A DNA stretch of 35,241 nucleotides from Chlorobiota bacterium. GTDB lineage: Bacteria > Bacteroidota > Bacteroidia > Bacteroidales > VadinHA17. Location: assembly GCA_013152085.1 (NCBI GenBank), contig JAADHC010000014.1:1-35241 (forward strand), read 5' to 3'. The position numbers were made by a program, and so were the translations under genes. Under the pieces are notes generated by a model that made no database searches, was not told the DNA's origin, and saw only the letters and a list, made by a program, of their open reading frames with translations. Positions 16,178-23,570 of the stretch are shown here, in pieces; position 1 is the stretch's first letter, and each line of letters starts with the position of its first letter.

Positions 16178-16252
16178 CAGGACTCGAACCTGCACGCTCT
16201 TGCGAGCACTAGTCCCTGAAACTAGCGCGTCTACCAATTCCGCCATCTGGGC
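16169..16252 (-). tRNA. tRNA-Leu, anticodon CAG
   Basis: The 84-base gene starts GCCCAGATGGCGGAATTGG and ends TTCTGGGCA. The acceptor stem is 7 bp (GCCCAGA/TCTGGGC). The anticodon arm is CTAGT-TTCAGGG-ACTAG with CAG, and the variable arm is GCTCGCAAGAGC. The T arm carries GTTCGAGTC. CCA is not encoded. It reads CUG codons. Upstream (16311-16334) an inverted repeat GCTACAA/TTGTAGC and a TATTTTTG box on the minus strand may belong to its promoter. Confidence 0.96.
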
Positions 16253-16356
16253 TTATTTACTTAAATAATAATATTGCAAAGAACAATGTAATTTCCAATT
16301 TCAAAATCGGGCTACAAAAATATAAAATTGTAGCAAAAAAACATATCTCCGGGTCA

Positions 16357-17886
16357 TTATTTAATTACAGCCCAGCCGGGAAGTGCAAGAGAATGGAAAT
16401 GCAGGATACCGGGTTCGATCAGGTAGATGAATACATAGATCAATAATACGCCAGACATATTTAACCAGAAACCCGTACGTATCATGGTGCGGATACGTAT
16501 TCGTTCTGTACCAAAAACAATGGCGTTTGGCGGTGTTGCGGTAGGCAACATAAATGCCAGTGAAGCAGCCATGGTGACAGGAATGATAATCATAAACGGG
16601 TTAATCCCTATACTAACAGCCAAACCGGCAAAGACAGGCAACAACATTTGTGTCGATGCTGTATTGGAAGTCAATTCGGTAAGGAAAGACATCATGGTTG
16701 TAATGGCCAGGATAATCCAGATTGGCCGGAACTGACCGACCCACCGCAATTGTTCCCCAAACCATATTGCCAGGCCTGATGTTTCAAAGCCTTTGGCCAA
16801 TGCAAACCCACCCCCAAAAAGCAGGATCATATTCCATGGCAGACGGTTGGCCGTTTTCCAGTCCATAATACGCTGACGGGGTTGATTCTTTGAAGGAATC
16901 AAGAAAAGAAAAATCGCAGCTGCGATAGCTATGGTACCATCATTAATATATTCGGGATGACCGAAAATCTGTGACCATCCGGGAATTTTGAAATGTTCAA
17001 AAGATATCCCGGTTCGGGTAATCCATAACAGCGCCAGCACAACAAATGTTGACAACACGACTTTTTGTTCCTGACTTATTTTATCAATGGTATGATATTG
17101 TTCACGTAATGATTGAATGGAAAGATGCTCCCACTTTGCTTCCGGTTTATAAGAGAAATAAAGTAATACCCAGGCAACGGCGAGCATACTGACAGAAATA
17201 GGTAGCCCAATGATCATCCATTGGGAAAAGGTGATTTCCGGAGCTTTTGGAAAAAGGATGGTAAGCATTTTTACAAGGACCAGATTAGGCGGAGTTCCTA
17301 CCAGTGTTGCCATCCCGCCAATAGATGCACTATAGGCAATGGCAAGAAAAAGACCCGTAGAATATTTTTTTACATTTGCGGCAGAAGTATTTCTTTCCAG
17401 CTCCTTAACAATGGAAAGCCCGATAGGGATCATCATCATGGCCGTTGCCGTATTGGATATCCACATCGATAAAAATGCCGTAGCTACCATAAACCCCAGC
17501 AACAGCCTGCCCGGACTCACACCAATGGCAATCATGATCTTCAGGGCAATACGCTTATGCAGGTTCCATTTTTCCATAGACAAGGCAACAATGAATCCAC
17601 CCAGGAACAGGAAGATAATATGATTGAAATAAGTAGAACTTACGGTGGAACCATTCATCACACCAAGGGCAGGAAAAAGTACTAACGGTAATAAGGCCGT
17701 AACGGCCAGGGGAACAGCCTCCGTTACCCACCAGACAGCCATTAATACAGCAACAGCAAGTGTTCTGGTAACCTCAGGATGTCCGGGTTTAAGATCAGTA
17801 AAAAAAATAATGAGCAAAAAAGAGAGCACTCCCAATACCAGTCCCCAGAAAGACACCGGTTCAAATAAGCGAGACAATTGTTTCAT
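16357..17886 (-). CDS. SLC13/DASS-family sodium-coupled anion (dicarboxylate) transporter
   Basis: A 509-residue membrane protein with roughly a dozen helices. The two SNT motifs that bind substrate and sodium in the DASS family are present: ISNTATAMMMIPI (143-155) and ELTSNTASTQMLLP (404-417). TLVGTPPNLV (194-203) and FGGGFALAKGFETSGLA (357-373) are further family hallmarks. Such proteins import dicarboxylates, citrate or sulfate with Na+; which substrate is used here cannot be told from sequence. It is a single-gene unit between the hydrogenase terminator and the tRNA-Leu genes. Confidence 0.93.
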   Translation of the reverse strand: MKQLSRLFEPVSFWGLVLGVLSFLLIIFFTDLKPGHPEVTRTLAVAVLMAVWWVTEAVPLAVTALLPLVLFPALGVMNGSTVSSTYFNHIIFLFLGGFIVALSMEKWNLHKRIALKIMIAIGVSPGRLLLGFMVATAFLSMWISNTATAMMMIPIGLSIVKELERNTSAANVKKYSTGLFLAIAYSASIGGMATLVGTPPNLVLVKMLTILFPKAPEITFSQWMIIGLPISVSMLAVAWVLLYFSYKPEAKWEHLSIQSLREQYHTIDKISQEQKVVLSTFVVLALLWITRTGISFEHFKIPGWSQIFGHPEYINDGTIAIAAAIFLFLIPSKNQPRQRIMDWKTANRLPWNMILLFGGGFALAKGFETSGLAIWFGEQLRWVGQFRPIWIILAITTMMSFLTELTSNTASTQMLLPVFAGLAVSIGINPFMIIIPVTMAASLAFMLPTATPPNAIVFGTERIRIRTMIRTGFWLNMSGVLLIYVFIYLIEPGILHFHSLALPGWAVIK

Positions 17887-17954
17887 GGATGATACTCCTG
17901 TATAAAAGAAAGCTAAAAGTAAAAAAAAATAAAACAGATAGGAACGGAAATAAA

Positions 17955-17980
17955 AAAAACGCCCGTTTCAGGGCGTTTTT
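17955..17980 (-). terminator. Bidirectional intrinsic terminator at the end of the hydrogenase operon
   Basis: AAAAACGCCC (17955-17964) and GGGCGTTTTT (17971-17980) form a stem with a GTTTCA loop on the plus strand; on the minus strand the G+C-rich stem is likewise followed by a T run. It lies about 20 bp after the mini-HyaC stop and 70 bp upstream of the SLC13 transporter start, so it closes the hydrogenase operon. Confidence 0.85.
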
Positions 17981-17998
17981 CATCCTTAAAAACAATTA

Positions 17999-18226
17999 TT
18001 ATTCCGTGGTAACATTTTCATCAATAAACTTCCAGCGGGAGTATTTATTCCCAAGAAATGCCCAAAAGATACGCAGCAGAAAGTTAAAAAAGAAGATATA
18101 GGCAAACAGGAAATGCAGAAACCAGTGTATCCCGAACCGGTAGTTAAAGGAAGCCTCTGTTTCTTTCTGAATGATCAGCGGCTGTCCGATAAAATAACCG
18201 GTAAGGAATTCCCTTTGTGTTGGCAT
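17999..18226 (-). CDS. Truncated [NiFe]-hydrogenase cytochrome b subunit (mini-HyaC)
   Basis: The 75-residue product is recognisably HyaC: LTGYFIGQPL (8-17) and IHWFLHFLFAYIFFFNFLLR (33-52), then IFWAFLGNKYSRWKFI, match the segment around TGYFIG...RLIHF...RIYWAFVGNRYSRELFI of E. coli HyaC. Family members have about 235 residues and four helices. Here the first helix with its RIWHW heme ligand and both C-terminal helices with their histidines are absent, leaving one helix. The gene still has an AGGAGG site (18239-18244) and ends in frame just before a strong terminator. It is either a decayed gene or a minimal anchor; it should not bind heme b in the usual way. An in-frame TAA sits four codons before the ATG. 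Confidence 0.7.
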   Translation of the reverse strand: MPTQREFLTGYFIGQPLIIQKETEASFNYRFGIHWFLHFLFAYIFFFNFLLRIFWAFLGNKYSRWKFIDENVTTE

Positions 18227-18238
18227 CTGAATCCGTTA

Positions 18239-18244
18239 CCTCCT
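18239..18244 (-). promoter_or_regulatory. Strong Shine-Dalgarno site before mini-HyaC
   Basis: AGGAGG on the minus strand, located just after the hyaB stop and 12 bases before the ATG. The spacing is long; an in-frame ATT six bases after it could be an alternative start, but ATG is preferred. Confidence 0.6.
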
Positions 18245-18245
18245 G

Positions 18246-19967
18246 TTAAAACGTTTGTAACTGATGAACATACGTGCCTTTTTCATCATACATATGAACA
18301 GCACATGCAATACACGGATCAAAAGAGTGTATTGTTCTCAGAATTTCAAGGGGTTTCTCCGGATCGGCAATCGGTGTACCGATCAGTGAGGATTCGCACG
18401 CAGACATCTGCCCGTACGGATCACGCGGTGATGCATTCCAGGTACTGGGAACAACAAGCTGATAATTATCAATCACTTTATCCTTAATGACAATCCAGTG
18501 CGCCAGTGCCCCCCTGGGTGCTTCGGATAGTCCGACCCCTTTGGCCTCGTCCGGCCATGTTTTAGGATCCCATTTGCTGTTATTGAACGTACGGGTATCC
18601 CCGTTTTTGATATTCGAAATCAGTTGATTAAAGATTTCCATCGCCCATCCGGCCACCAGTTTCGTTTCAAGGCCACGTGCTGCCGTCCGGCCCAGCGTGG
18701 AGAACAGCGCAATAACGGGTACATCCAGATGTTTTAATGCAGCATCGACCACCTCTTTAAACTCATCACGTCCGGATGCATAGCCAACCAGCACTCTGGC
18801 TAATGGGCCTACCTCCATAGGATGCCCTTTCCATCGTGGTGTCTTAATCCACGAATATTTTCCTGCTACATTTAATTGATCGTATGGTGGTTCCGGTCCT
18901 GTATATTTTAGGTTTGTTTTCCCATTCCATGGATGCTCACCGGTAGTATCTCCGTCAGTATATTCATACCAGGAGTGTGCAATATATTCCTGAATCTGTT
19001 CCGGATCCGTGCCGTCAATCTCCATGACCTCATTGAGGTTTCTGTTGAGGATCACTCCCCGCGGGAATTTAAATTGGGAAACATCCTGGTATCCATTCAC
19101 CGGCAGATCACCATAAGCAAGATAGTTGGTCAGCCCGCCACCTATGGCTCCCCAATCATTCTTATAGAACGAGGCAATGGCCAGCAGATCGGGAATATAT
19201 ACCTGCTCGACAAATGTTTTTGCATCTTCAAGAAGTTTCTGAACCATCGCAAAACGCTCTGCGTTCAAAGCGTTGGCTTCATCCAGGTTTATTGCACAGG
19301 GTACTCCTCCAACCAGGTAGTTCGGATGTGGATTTTTCCCTCCGAAGATGGCATGAACCTTGACGATTTCCTTCTGCCATTCCAGTGCTTCGAGATAATG
19401 GGCTACGCCGATCAGGTTCACTTCCGGAGGCAGTTTGTATGCCTTATGTCCCCAGTAACCATTCTGGAATATTCCAAGCTGACCACTTTCTACAAATTTG
19501 GTGATTCTCTTCTGAAGATCGCTAAAATAACCCGGTGAATTTCTAGGCCAGTTTGAAAAAGACTGGGCCAAGCCGGCGGCAGCAGCAGGATCTGCTTTGA
19601 GGGCGGAAATAACATCCACCCAGTCGAACGCATGCAGATGGTAAAAATGAACTACATGATCCTGCATGTACTGAGCAGCAAACATCAGGTTACGGATCAT
19701 TTCGGCATTGGGCGGAACAACAATATCGAGAGCATCCTCAACGGTTCTTACCGAAGCCAGGGCATGGACGGTAGTACATACACCACAAACCCTTTCGGTA
19801 AAGGCCCAGGCATCGCGCGGATCCCGTCCTTTAAGAATTTTCTCTATCCCCCGGACCATTGTCCCTGAGTTGTAAGCGTCGACAATTTTTCCGTCCTGTA
19901 TCTCTACTTCAATACGCAGATGTCCTTCTATTCGTGTAATCGGATCAACAACAATTCTTGCAGTCAT
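18246..19967 (-). CDS. hyaB: [NiFe]-hydrogenase large subunit
   Basis: The 573-residue catalytic subunit of a group 1 membrane-type uptake hydrogenase, which oxidises H2 at a NiFe(CN)2CO centre. Nickel-binding motif L1 is RVCGVCTTVH (59-68; Cys61, Cys64, His68) and L2 is DPCIACAVH (550-558; Cys552, Cys555). After His558 a 15-residue tail (MYDEKGTYVHQLQTF) remains for removal by the maturation protease after nickel insertion, agreeing with hyaD in the same cluster. TRIEGHLRIE at 11-20 is the conserved N-terminal signature. AGGAGG lies five bases before the ATG. It follows hyaA by 42 bp. Confidence 0.97.
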   Translation of the reverse strand: MTARIVVDPITRIEGHLRIEVEIQDGKIVDAYNSGTMVRGIEKILKGRDPRDAWAFTERVCGVCTTVHALASVRTVEDALDIVVPPNAEMIRNLMFAAQYMQDHVVHFYHLHAFDWVDVISALKADPAAAAGLAQSFSNWPRNSPGYFSDLQKRITKFVESGQLGIFQNGYWGHKAYKLPPEVNLIGVAHYLEALEWQKEIVKVHAIFGGKNPHPNYLVGGVPCAINLDEANALNAERFAMVQKLLEDAKTFVEQVYIPDLLAIASFYKNDWGAIGGGLTNYLAYGDLPVNGYQDVSQFKFPRGVILNRNLNEVMEIDGTDPEQIQEYIAHSWYEYTDGDTTGEHPWNGKTNLKYTGPEPPYDQLNVAGKYSWIKTPRWKGHPMEVGPLARVLVGYASGRDEFKEVVDAALKHLDVPVIALFSTLGRTAARGLETKLVAGWAMEIFNQLISNIKNGDTRTFNNSKWDPKTWPDEAKGVGLSEAPRGALAHWIVIKDKVIDNYQLVVPSTWNASPRDPYGQMSACESSLIGTPIADPEKPLEILRTIHSFDPCIACAVHMYDEKGTYVHQLQTF

Positions 19968-19972
19968 AATAA

Positions 19973-19978
19973 CCTCCT
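19973..19978 (-). promoter_or_regulatory. Strong Shine-Dalgarno site of hyaB
   Basis: AGGAGG on the minus strand with five bases before the ATG at 19965-19967. Most other genes here lack such a site, as usual in Bacteroidota. Confidence 0.75.
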
Positions 19979-20009
19979 GTTTTATTCGTTTTGATCTTCA
20001 GGTTTTTGT

Positions 20010-21080
20010 TTACCTTCCCGGATCAGTATTCTTTTCCGGATGTTTGTTAACGGTATACGTAGTCATATTGGTAACGGCGGCCATACCAACAGTAAGGCTG
20101 ATACCATCGGCAGTGGTTTCCGTACCCAAGTCGGGGACACTGGAGAAAATCTCATAGAACGGACCATTGTCCCAGAAGTACGCCTCGCTGCATCCTATAC
20201 ACGGATGGCCTGATTGTATCGGGAAGCTGGTTCCTTCATTCCACTTAATCACTCCACAGGAGTTATAGGTTATAGGTCCGCGGCATCCCATTTCAAAGAA
20301 GCAGTAACCGCGTTTTGCATTTTCATCATCGAAAGACTCAACAAAGAGACCGTCATCGAAGTTTGTACGGCGATAGCAAGTATCATGTACTCTGCAGGAA
20401 TAAAAGACCTTAGGTCGGCCCAAACCATCTAATTGGGGAATCCTGTCAAAAGTCAGGAGATGTACCACCACACCGGCCATCACTTCGGCAACCGGAGGGC
20501 ATCCGGGCACATTGATAACCGGTTTACCTTTGATCAGCCGCTTAACCGGTGTTGCTCCCGTTGGATTTGGTGCAGCAGCCTGTACATTTCCGTAACAGGA
20601 ACAACTTCCCCAGGCAATAATCGCTTTGGCCCCTTCAGCAGCTTCCTGAAGAATTTCATAAGCAGTTTTCCCTCCAATACAACAGTATGTATTATTCTTT
20701 GTAGGTACAGATCCTTCTACCATCAGCAAATATTCACCATAGTATTTTTCCATGGTCTGATGGAGGTTTTCTTCAGCCTGTTGGCCGGCAGCAGCCATCA
20801 GGGTTTCGGTATAATCCAGTGATATCTTATCCAAGATAATATCAGCCACAATGGGGTGGGACGAACGGATAAAACTCTCACTACAGCCGGTGCACTCCTG
20901 GAAATGCAGCCAAACTACCGGCAGACGGGACTTCATTTCCATGGCCTGAACAATCCGGGTAACCCCGCTATATTCAAGGCCCATCATCGCACCCATCATA
21001 CCGCAGAATTTAAGGAAATCGCGGCGCGAATAACCTTTTGAGCGTATTTCCTCATACAAAGTTGGAGTTTTTTTAGACAT
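20010..21080 (-). CDS. hyaA: [NiFe]-hydrogenase small subunit, Tat-exported
   Basis: The 356-residue Fe-S subunit has a Tat signal (SRRDFLK, 18-24), so the enzyme faces the periplasm. Proximal [4Fe-4S] ligands are CTGC (Cys63, Cys66), GSC (Cys160) and PGC (Cys194). Distal ligands are His232, Cys235, Cys260 and Cys266; the medial [3Fe-4S] cluster has Cys275, Cys294 and Cys297. The two extra cysteines that create the oxygen-tolerant six-Cys proximal cluster are missing (CTGC not CTCC; YGN where E. coli HyaA has WGC), so a standard, oxygen-sensitive centre is likely. An unusual Cys162 follows Cys160. The C-terminal anchor (GISLTVGMAAVTNMTTYTVN, 326-345) is homologous to, but much less hydrophobic than, typical anchors. 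Confidence 0.96.
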   Translation of the reverse strand: MSKKTPTLYEEIRSKGYSRRDFLKFCGMMGAMMGLEYSGVTRIVQAMEMKSRLPVVWLHFQECTGCSESFIRSSHPIVADIILDKISLDYTETLMAAAGQQAEENLHQTMEKYYGEYLLMVEGSVPTKNNTYCCIGGKTAYEILQEAAEGAKAIIAWGSCSCYGNVQAAAPNPTGATPVKRLIKGKPVINVPGCPPVAEVMAGVVVHLLTFDRIPQLDGLGRPKVFYSCRVHDTCYRRTNFDDGLFVESFDDENAKRGYCFFEMGCRGPITYNSCGVIKWNEGTSFPIQSGHPCIGCSEAYFWDNGPFYEIFSSVPDLGTETTADGISLTVGMAAVTNMTTYTVNKHPEKNTDPGR

Positions 21081-21358
21081 TACTGTTAAATGGTTTATTG
21101 GTGAATCCCTTTCATTTTTTTAGTTTTTTCTCCTTTTAGTTGATACCTGTCTCACTTTCGAACTGCCCGTAAGGTTAACATCTTCACCCAATTCAGGCTT
21201 TCATAATTCTTTAGAAAATTCTATGCAAATAATCTGTCCCTTACAGTAAAAACGAGCCATACATTGATGACCTGATTCAGCGGAACTAGTCACCGTGTCA
21301 TTCATCCCAAGTCCAGACACAAGCATAACATTTGTGAATAACGATTTGTTACTTCCAG

Positions 21359-21374
21359 GTCAATAGTAATGCCA
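21359..21374 (-). promoter_or_regulatory. Candidate sigma-54 promoter of hyaAB
   Basis: On the minus strand TGGCATTACTATTGAC aligns with the consensus TGGCAYRNNNNTTGCW with correct GG-N10 spacing; the -12 dinucleotide is GA instead of GC and one further position deviates. It lies 279 bp upstream of the hyaA ATG. An 8-bp inverted repeat AAGTCCAG/CTGGACTT (21309-21316, 21406-21413) brackets it. The nearby gene for a sigma-54 activator supports the call. Confidence 0.45.
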
Positions 21375-21483
21375 AATTATTATTATCGTAACACATTCAT
21401 CAAGCCTGGACTTAACAATCTGATACACTGACATCTAAGTAATACGATGCGATAACCTACGCTTATAGAGAAAAACAAATGAT

Positions 21484-21521
21484 CCCGATGATATGCGGGT
21501 TTCCGCAGATGATCTGCGGAA
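21484..21521. promoter_or_regulatory. Two adjacent dyads, candidate enhancer for the sigma-54 activator
   Basis: TTCCGCAGAT and ATCTGCGGAA, separated by one G, form an almost perfect dyad at 21501-21521. Directly next to it CCCGATGATATGCGGG (21484-21499) has the same GATGAT centre with CCCG/CGGG ends. They lie about 120-150 bp upstream of the candidate sigma-54 promoter, a usual distance for activator sites. There is no T tract on either strand, so a terminator is unlikely. Confidence 0.5.
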
Positions 21522-21624
21522 TACCGTAATTTACACTTTTTTACTTTACGATAGGTGGTGTAAGAAAACATTAAATTTCCAGAACCTGAATAAGAAATAA
21601 ACGAACCAGATTGTTCAATGAAGG

Positions 21625-22629
21625 TTAATTAGAAAGTACAAAATTCCTGTGATGATCAGGAGTCACGATGCTGTATTTCTTGGCCTTGTCCCGGAAAGTG
21701 GACAGACTTAAACCCAGCAATCTGGCTGCTTTACTTTGATTATTATGGCTATTCTTCATGGCCAGCCTGATTAAAGTTTTTTCAAGGCATGATACAACAT
21801 CATTAAAGCGGACATGACTATAAACAAAACAATCCCGACAACTTTTAACAAGTGTTTCTCCCGCATCTGAATGCCTGATCTCATGGGGCAGTTCATCCAT
21901 GGTGATTCCCTTGTCCGCAAACAAACTAACCCGATGAATAACATTTCTCAGTTCACGTACATTGCCCGGCCAGCTATAGGACAACAAGGCATTCAATGCA
22001 TCAGGTAGTATCCTAAGCGATTTCTCAGGGGCATAATGTTTTAAGAAATGCTCTATTAACAACGGGATATCGTCAATCCTTTCGCGCAGGGGAGGTATAA
22101 TTACCGGCACCACATTCAACCTGTAATAAAGATCTTCGCGAAAAGATTTTTGCCGGACAAGTATTTTGAGGGGAACCTTTGAGGCGGATATTACCCGGAC
22201 GTCAACGTGTATATGCTTTATACCACCTACACGCATGAATTCCATATTTTCCAGAAAACGTAATAATTTTACCTGCATGTCCAGTGGCACATCATCAATA
22301 TCATCAAGGAAAATAGTTCCGGTATGTGCAACTTCTAACAATCCTTTCTTACTTTCCCCTGCACCGGTAAAAGCGCCTTTTTCATATCCGAAAAGTTCGC
22401 TGGATAACAATTCGTGGGGAATAGAGGAAAGGCTTACCCTGACTAAGGGGCGGGAATGACGCCGGCTGGCTTTGTGAATATACTCTGCAAAAATCTCCTT
22501 GCCAACCCCTGTCTCACCAATCAGCAAAACAGTAGAAGTGGTATTGGCAATCTTATTCACGCTTTGAATAATCCGCCGCATTTCCCTGTTCCGTGTGATA
22601 ATTGCTACTGATGTATTGACGGGTTTCAT
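21625..22629 (-). CDS. PspF-like sigma-54-dependent transcriptional activator
   Basis: The 334-residue protein has a AAA+ domain and a Fis-type DNA-binding end. Walker A is GETGVGKE (38-45), the sigma-54 contact loop is GAFTGA (85-90), Walker B is TIFLDD (105-110), and REDLYYRLNVVPVIIPPLRE with SWPGNVRELRN completes the family signature. NQSKAARLLGLSLSTFRDKAK near the C-terminus is the helix-turn-helix. No receiver or sensor domain precedes the AAA+ core, so its activity must be controlled by another protein, as with PspF, or by abundance. It lies between hypC (11 bp gap) and hyaA (544 bp gap), so hyaAB are its probable targets. Confidence 0.93.
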   Translation of the reverse strand: MKPVNTSVAIITRNREMRRIIQSVNKIANTTSTVLLIGETGVGKEIFAEYIHKASRRHSRPLVRVSLSSIPHELLSSELFGYEKGAFTGAGESKKGLLEVAHTGTIFLDDIDDVPLDMQVKLLRFLENMEFMRVGGIKHIHVDVRVISASKVPLKILVRQKSFREDLYYRLNVVPVIIPPLRERIDDIPLLIEHFLKHYAPEKSLRILPDALNALLSYSWPGNVRELRNVIHRVSLFADKGITMDELPHEIRHSDAGETLVKSCRDCFVYSHVRFNDVVSCLEKTLIRLAMKNSHNNQSKAARLLGLSLSTFRDKAKKYSIVTPDHHRNFVLSN

Positions 22630-22640
22630 GATGATCCAGT

Positions 22641-22916
22641 TTACTCCCTCGGTTGTTTCTCATCCCGAGGAAGGTCAAGGTCTGCCAGTTCACCCATGGT
22701 TTTCAAGGCATACAGCGTTTCCAGGGCATCCTGTTCATCCACCTTACTTAAGGCCATACCTACATGGGCTAAGACATAATCTCCTACTCCCACCTCTTCA
22801 GGCAGCCATTGTATACAAACGTCTGCAACCATACCACTGAAATCCACCCTGGCCATTTTCAGTTCAGGATCGGTATCATTAATCGAAATAATCCTTCCGG
22901 GAACAGCTAAACACAT
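22641..22916 (-). CDS. hypC: Hydrogenase maturation chaperone HypC/HupF
   Basis: This 91-residue protein begins MCLAVPGRII, the invariant N-terminus of HypC; Cys2 carries the Fe(CN)2CO precursor with HypD and contacts the large-subunit precursor. The body (ARVDFSGMVADVCIQWLPEE and VGDYVLAHVGMALSKVDEQD) matches the beta-barrel core and C-terminal helix of the family. It is followed after 11 bp by the sigma-54 activator gene. hypA, B, D, E and F are not in the window and must lie elsewhere. A Bacteroidota-type promoter is directly upstream. Confidence 0.95.
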   Translation of the reverse strand: MCLAVPGRIISINDTDPELKMARVDFSGMVADVCIQWLPEEVGVGDYVLAHVGMALSKVDEQDALETLYALKTMGELADLDLPRDEKQPRE

Positions 22917-22936
22917 TACTACTGTTATTTAATTAA

Positions 22937-22967
22937 CAAATATAAATAAACTCACGTAATAATACAA
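22937..22967 (-). promoter_or_regulatory. Bacteroidota-type promoter of hypC
   Basis: On the minus strand a TTG (22965-22967), 20-base spacer and TATATTTG (22937-22944) match the -33/-7 pattern. The predicted transcription start lies about 14 bases before the hypC ATG. Confidence 0.5.
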
Positions 22968-23044
22968 TAATAAATAATATACTTTGCAACATATTACCGG
23001 TAAAAAATCATTTAAGCCAAAATGAACGAGACTTTGGTTCCGGG

Positions 23045-23503
23045 TTATAGTAGCATAATTAATTCCCGGACTTTTTTGAAAATGATTTTCATACTCTTTG
23101 ATACATTAGGAGTAAGTTCCGTTCCCATCACAGCAAAGGAGTTCACCGAAACTGTCACCAGAAATAATTCCGGCATTTGCTCGGTTATCTGCAATGCATC
23201 AATCAAATCCTTCAAGCCAATATCATGAGCACCAAGTGAAGGTGGGAAATCGTACGAAAACCGGGGTTTAAGCAAAGAAACAGTACCAGGAGGGTCAGTA
23301 CTGAGCGTGGCATCAATCATCACCACTTTCCTGTATTTTGCCATCTCCGACAACAATTGAAAACCTCCTGTCCCCCCATCAAGAAAAACAACATACCTGG
23401 GCCATTTTTTTTCCTGAAGATATTTTATGGCATGTACTCCGACACCTTCATCTCCCATCAGTACATTTCCAATACCCAGAATCAGTATTTTATCATGATT
23501 CAC
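23045..23503 (-). CDS. hyaD: Hydrogenase maturation endopeptidase
   Basis: The protease removes the C-terminal tail of the nickel-loaded large subunit. The 152-residue protein has the HybD/HyaD fold signature GIGNVLMGDEGVGVHAI (10-26) and nickel-sensing residues: Glu19 (or Asp18), Asp64 (MIDA) and His93 (AHDIG), equivalent to Glu16, Asp62 and His93 of HybD. The start codon is GTG (23501-23503). It is the first gene of the hydrogenase cluster; a 128-bp gap with a promoter separates it from hypC. Its presumed substrate is HyaB with the DPCIACAVH site. Confidence 0.93.
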   Translation of the reverse strand: MNHDKILILGIGNVLMGDEGVGVHAIKYLQEKKWPRYVVFLDGGTGGFQLLSEMAKYRKVVMIDATLSTDPPGTVSLLKPRFSYDFPPSLGAHDIGLKDLIDALQITEQMPELFLVTVSVNSFAVMGTELTPNVSKSMKIIFKKVRELIMLL

Positions 23504-23570
23504 AAGTTATTCTTTTGCGATAAATATAATCACTTTTTCCAAATGGGAAGTCCCCTACGACCAGGACAGG

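Noticed and set aside
16311-16334. Inverted repeat GCTACAA/TTGTAGC as terminator of the SLC13 gene
   Set aside because: On the minus strand the T run precedes rather than follows the hairpin; it may be part of the tRNA promoter region.
20010-21080. Oxygen-tolerant hydrogenase
   Set aside because: The two supernumerary cysteines of the proximal cluster are absent (CTGC, and YGN in place of WGC); Cys162 is not in the right position.
21223-21245. Sigma-54 promoter closer to hyaA (GGGACA...TTTGCAT on the minus strand)
   Set aside because: The GG-to-GC spacing is 11 instead of 10 bases, which sigma-54 rarely tolerates; the site at 21359-21374 has correct spacing.
21501-21521. Palindrome as terminator of the sigma-54 activator gene
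   Set aside because: The loop is one base, and no T run follows on either strand.
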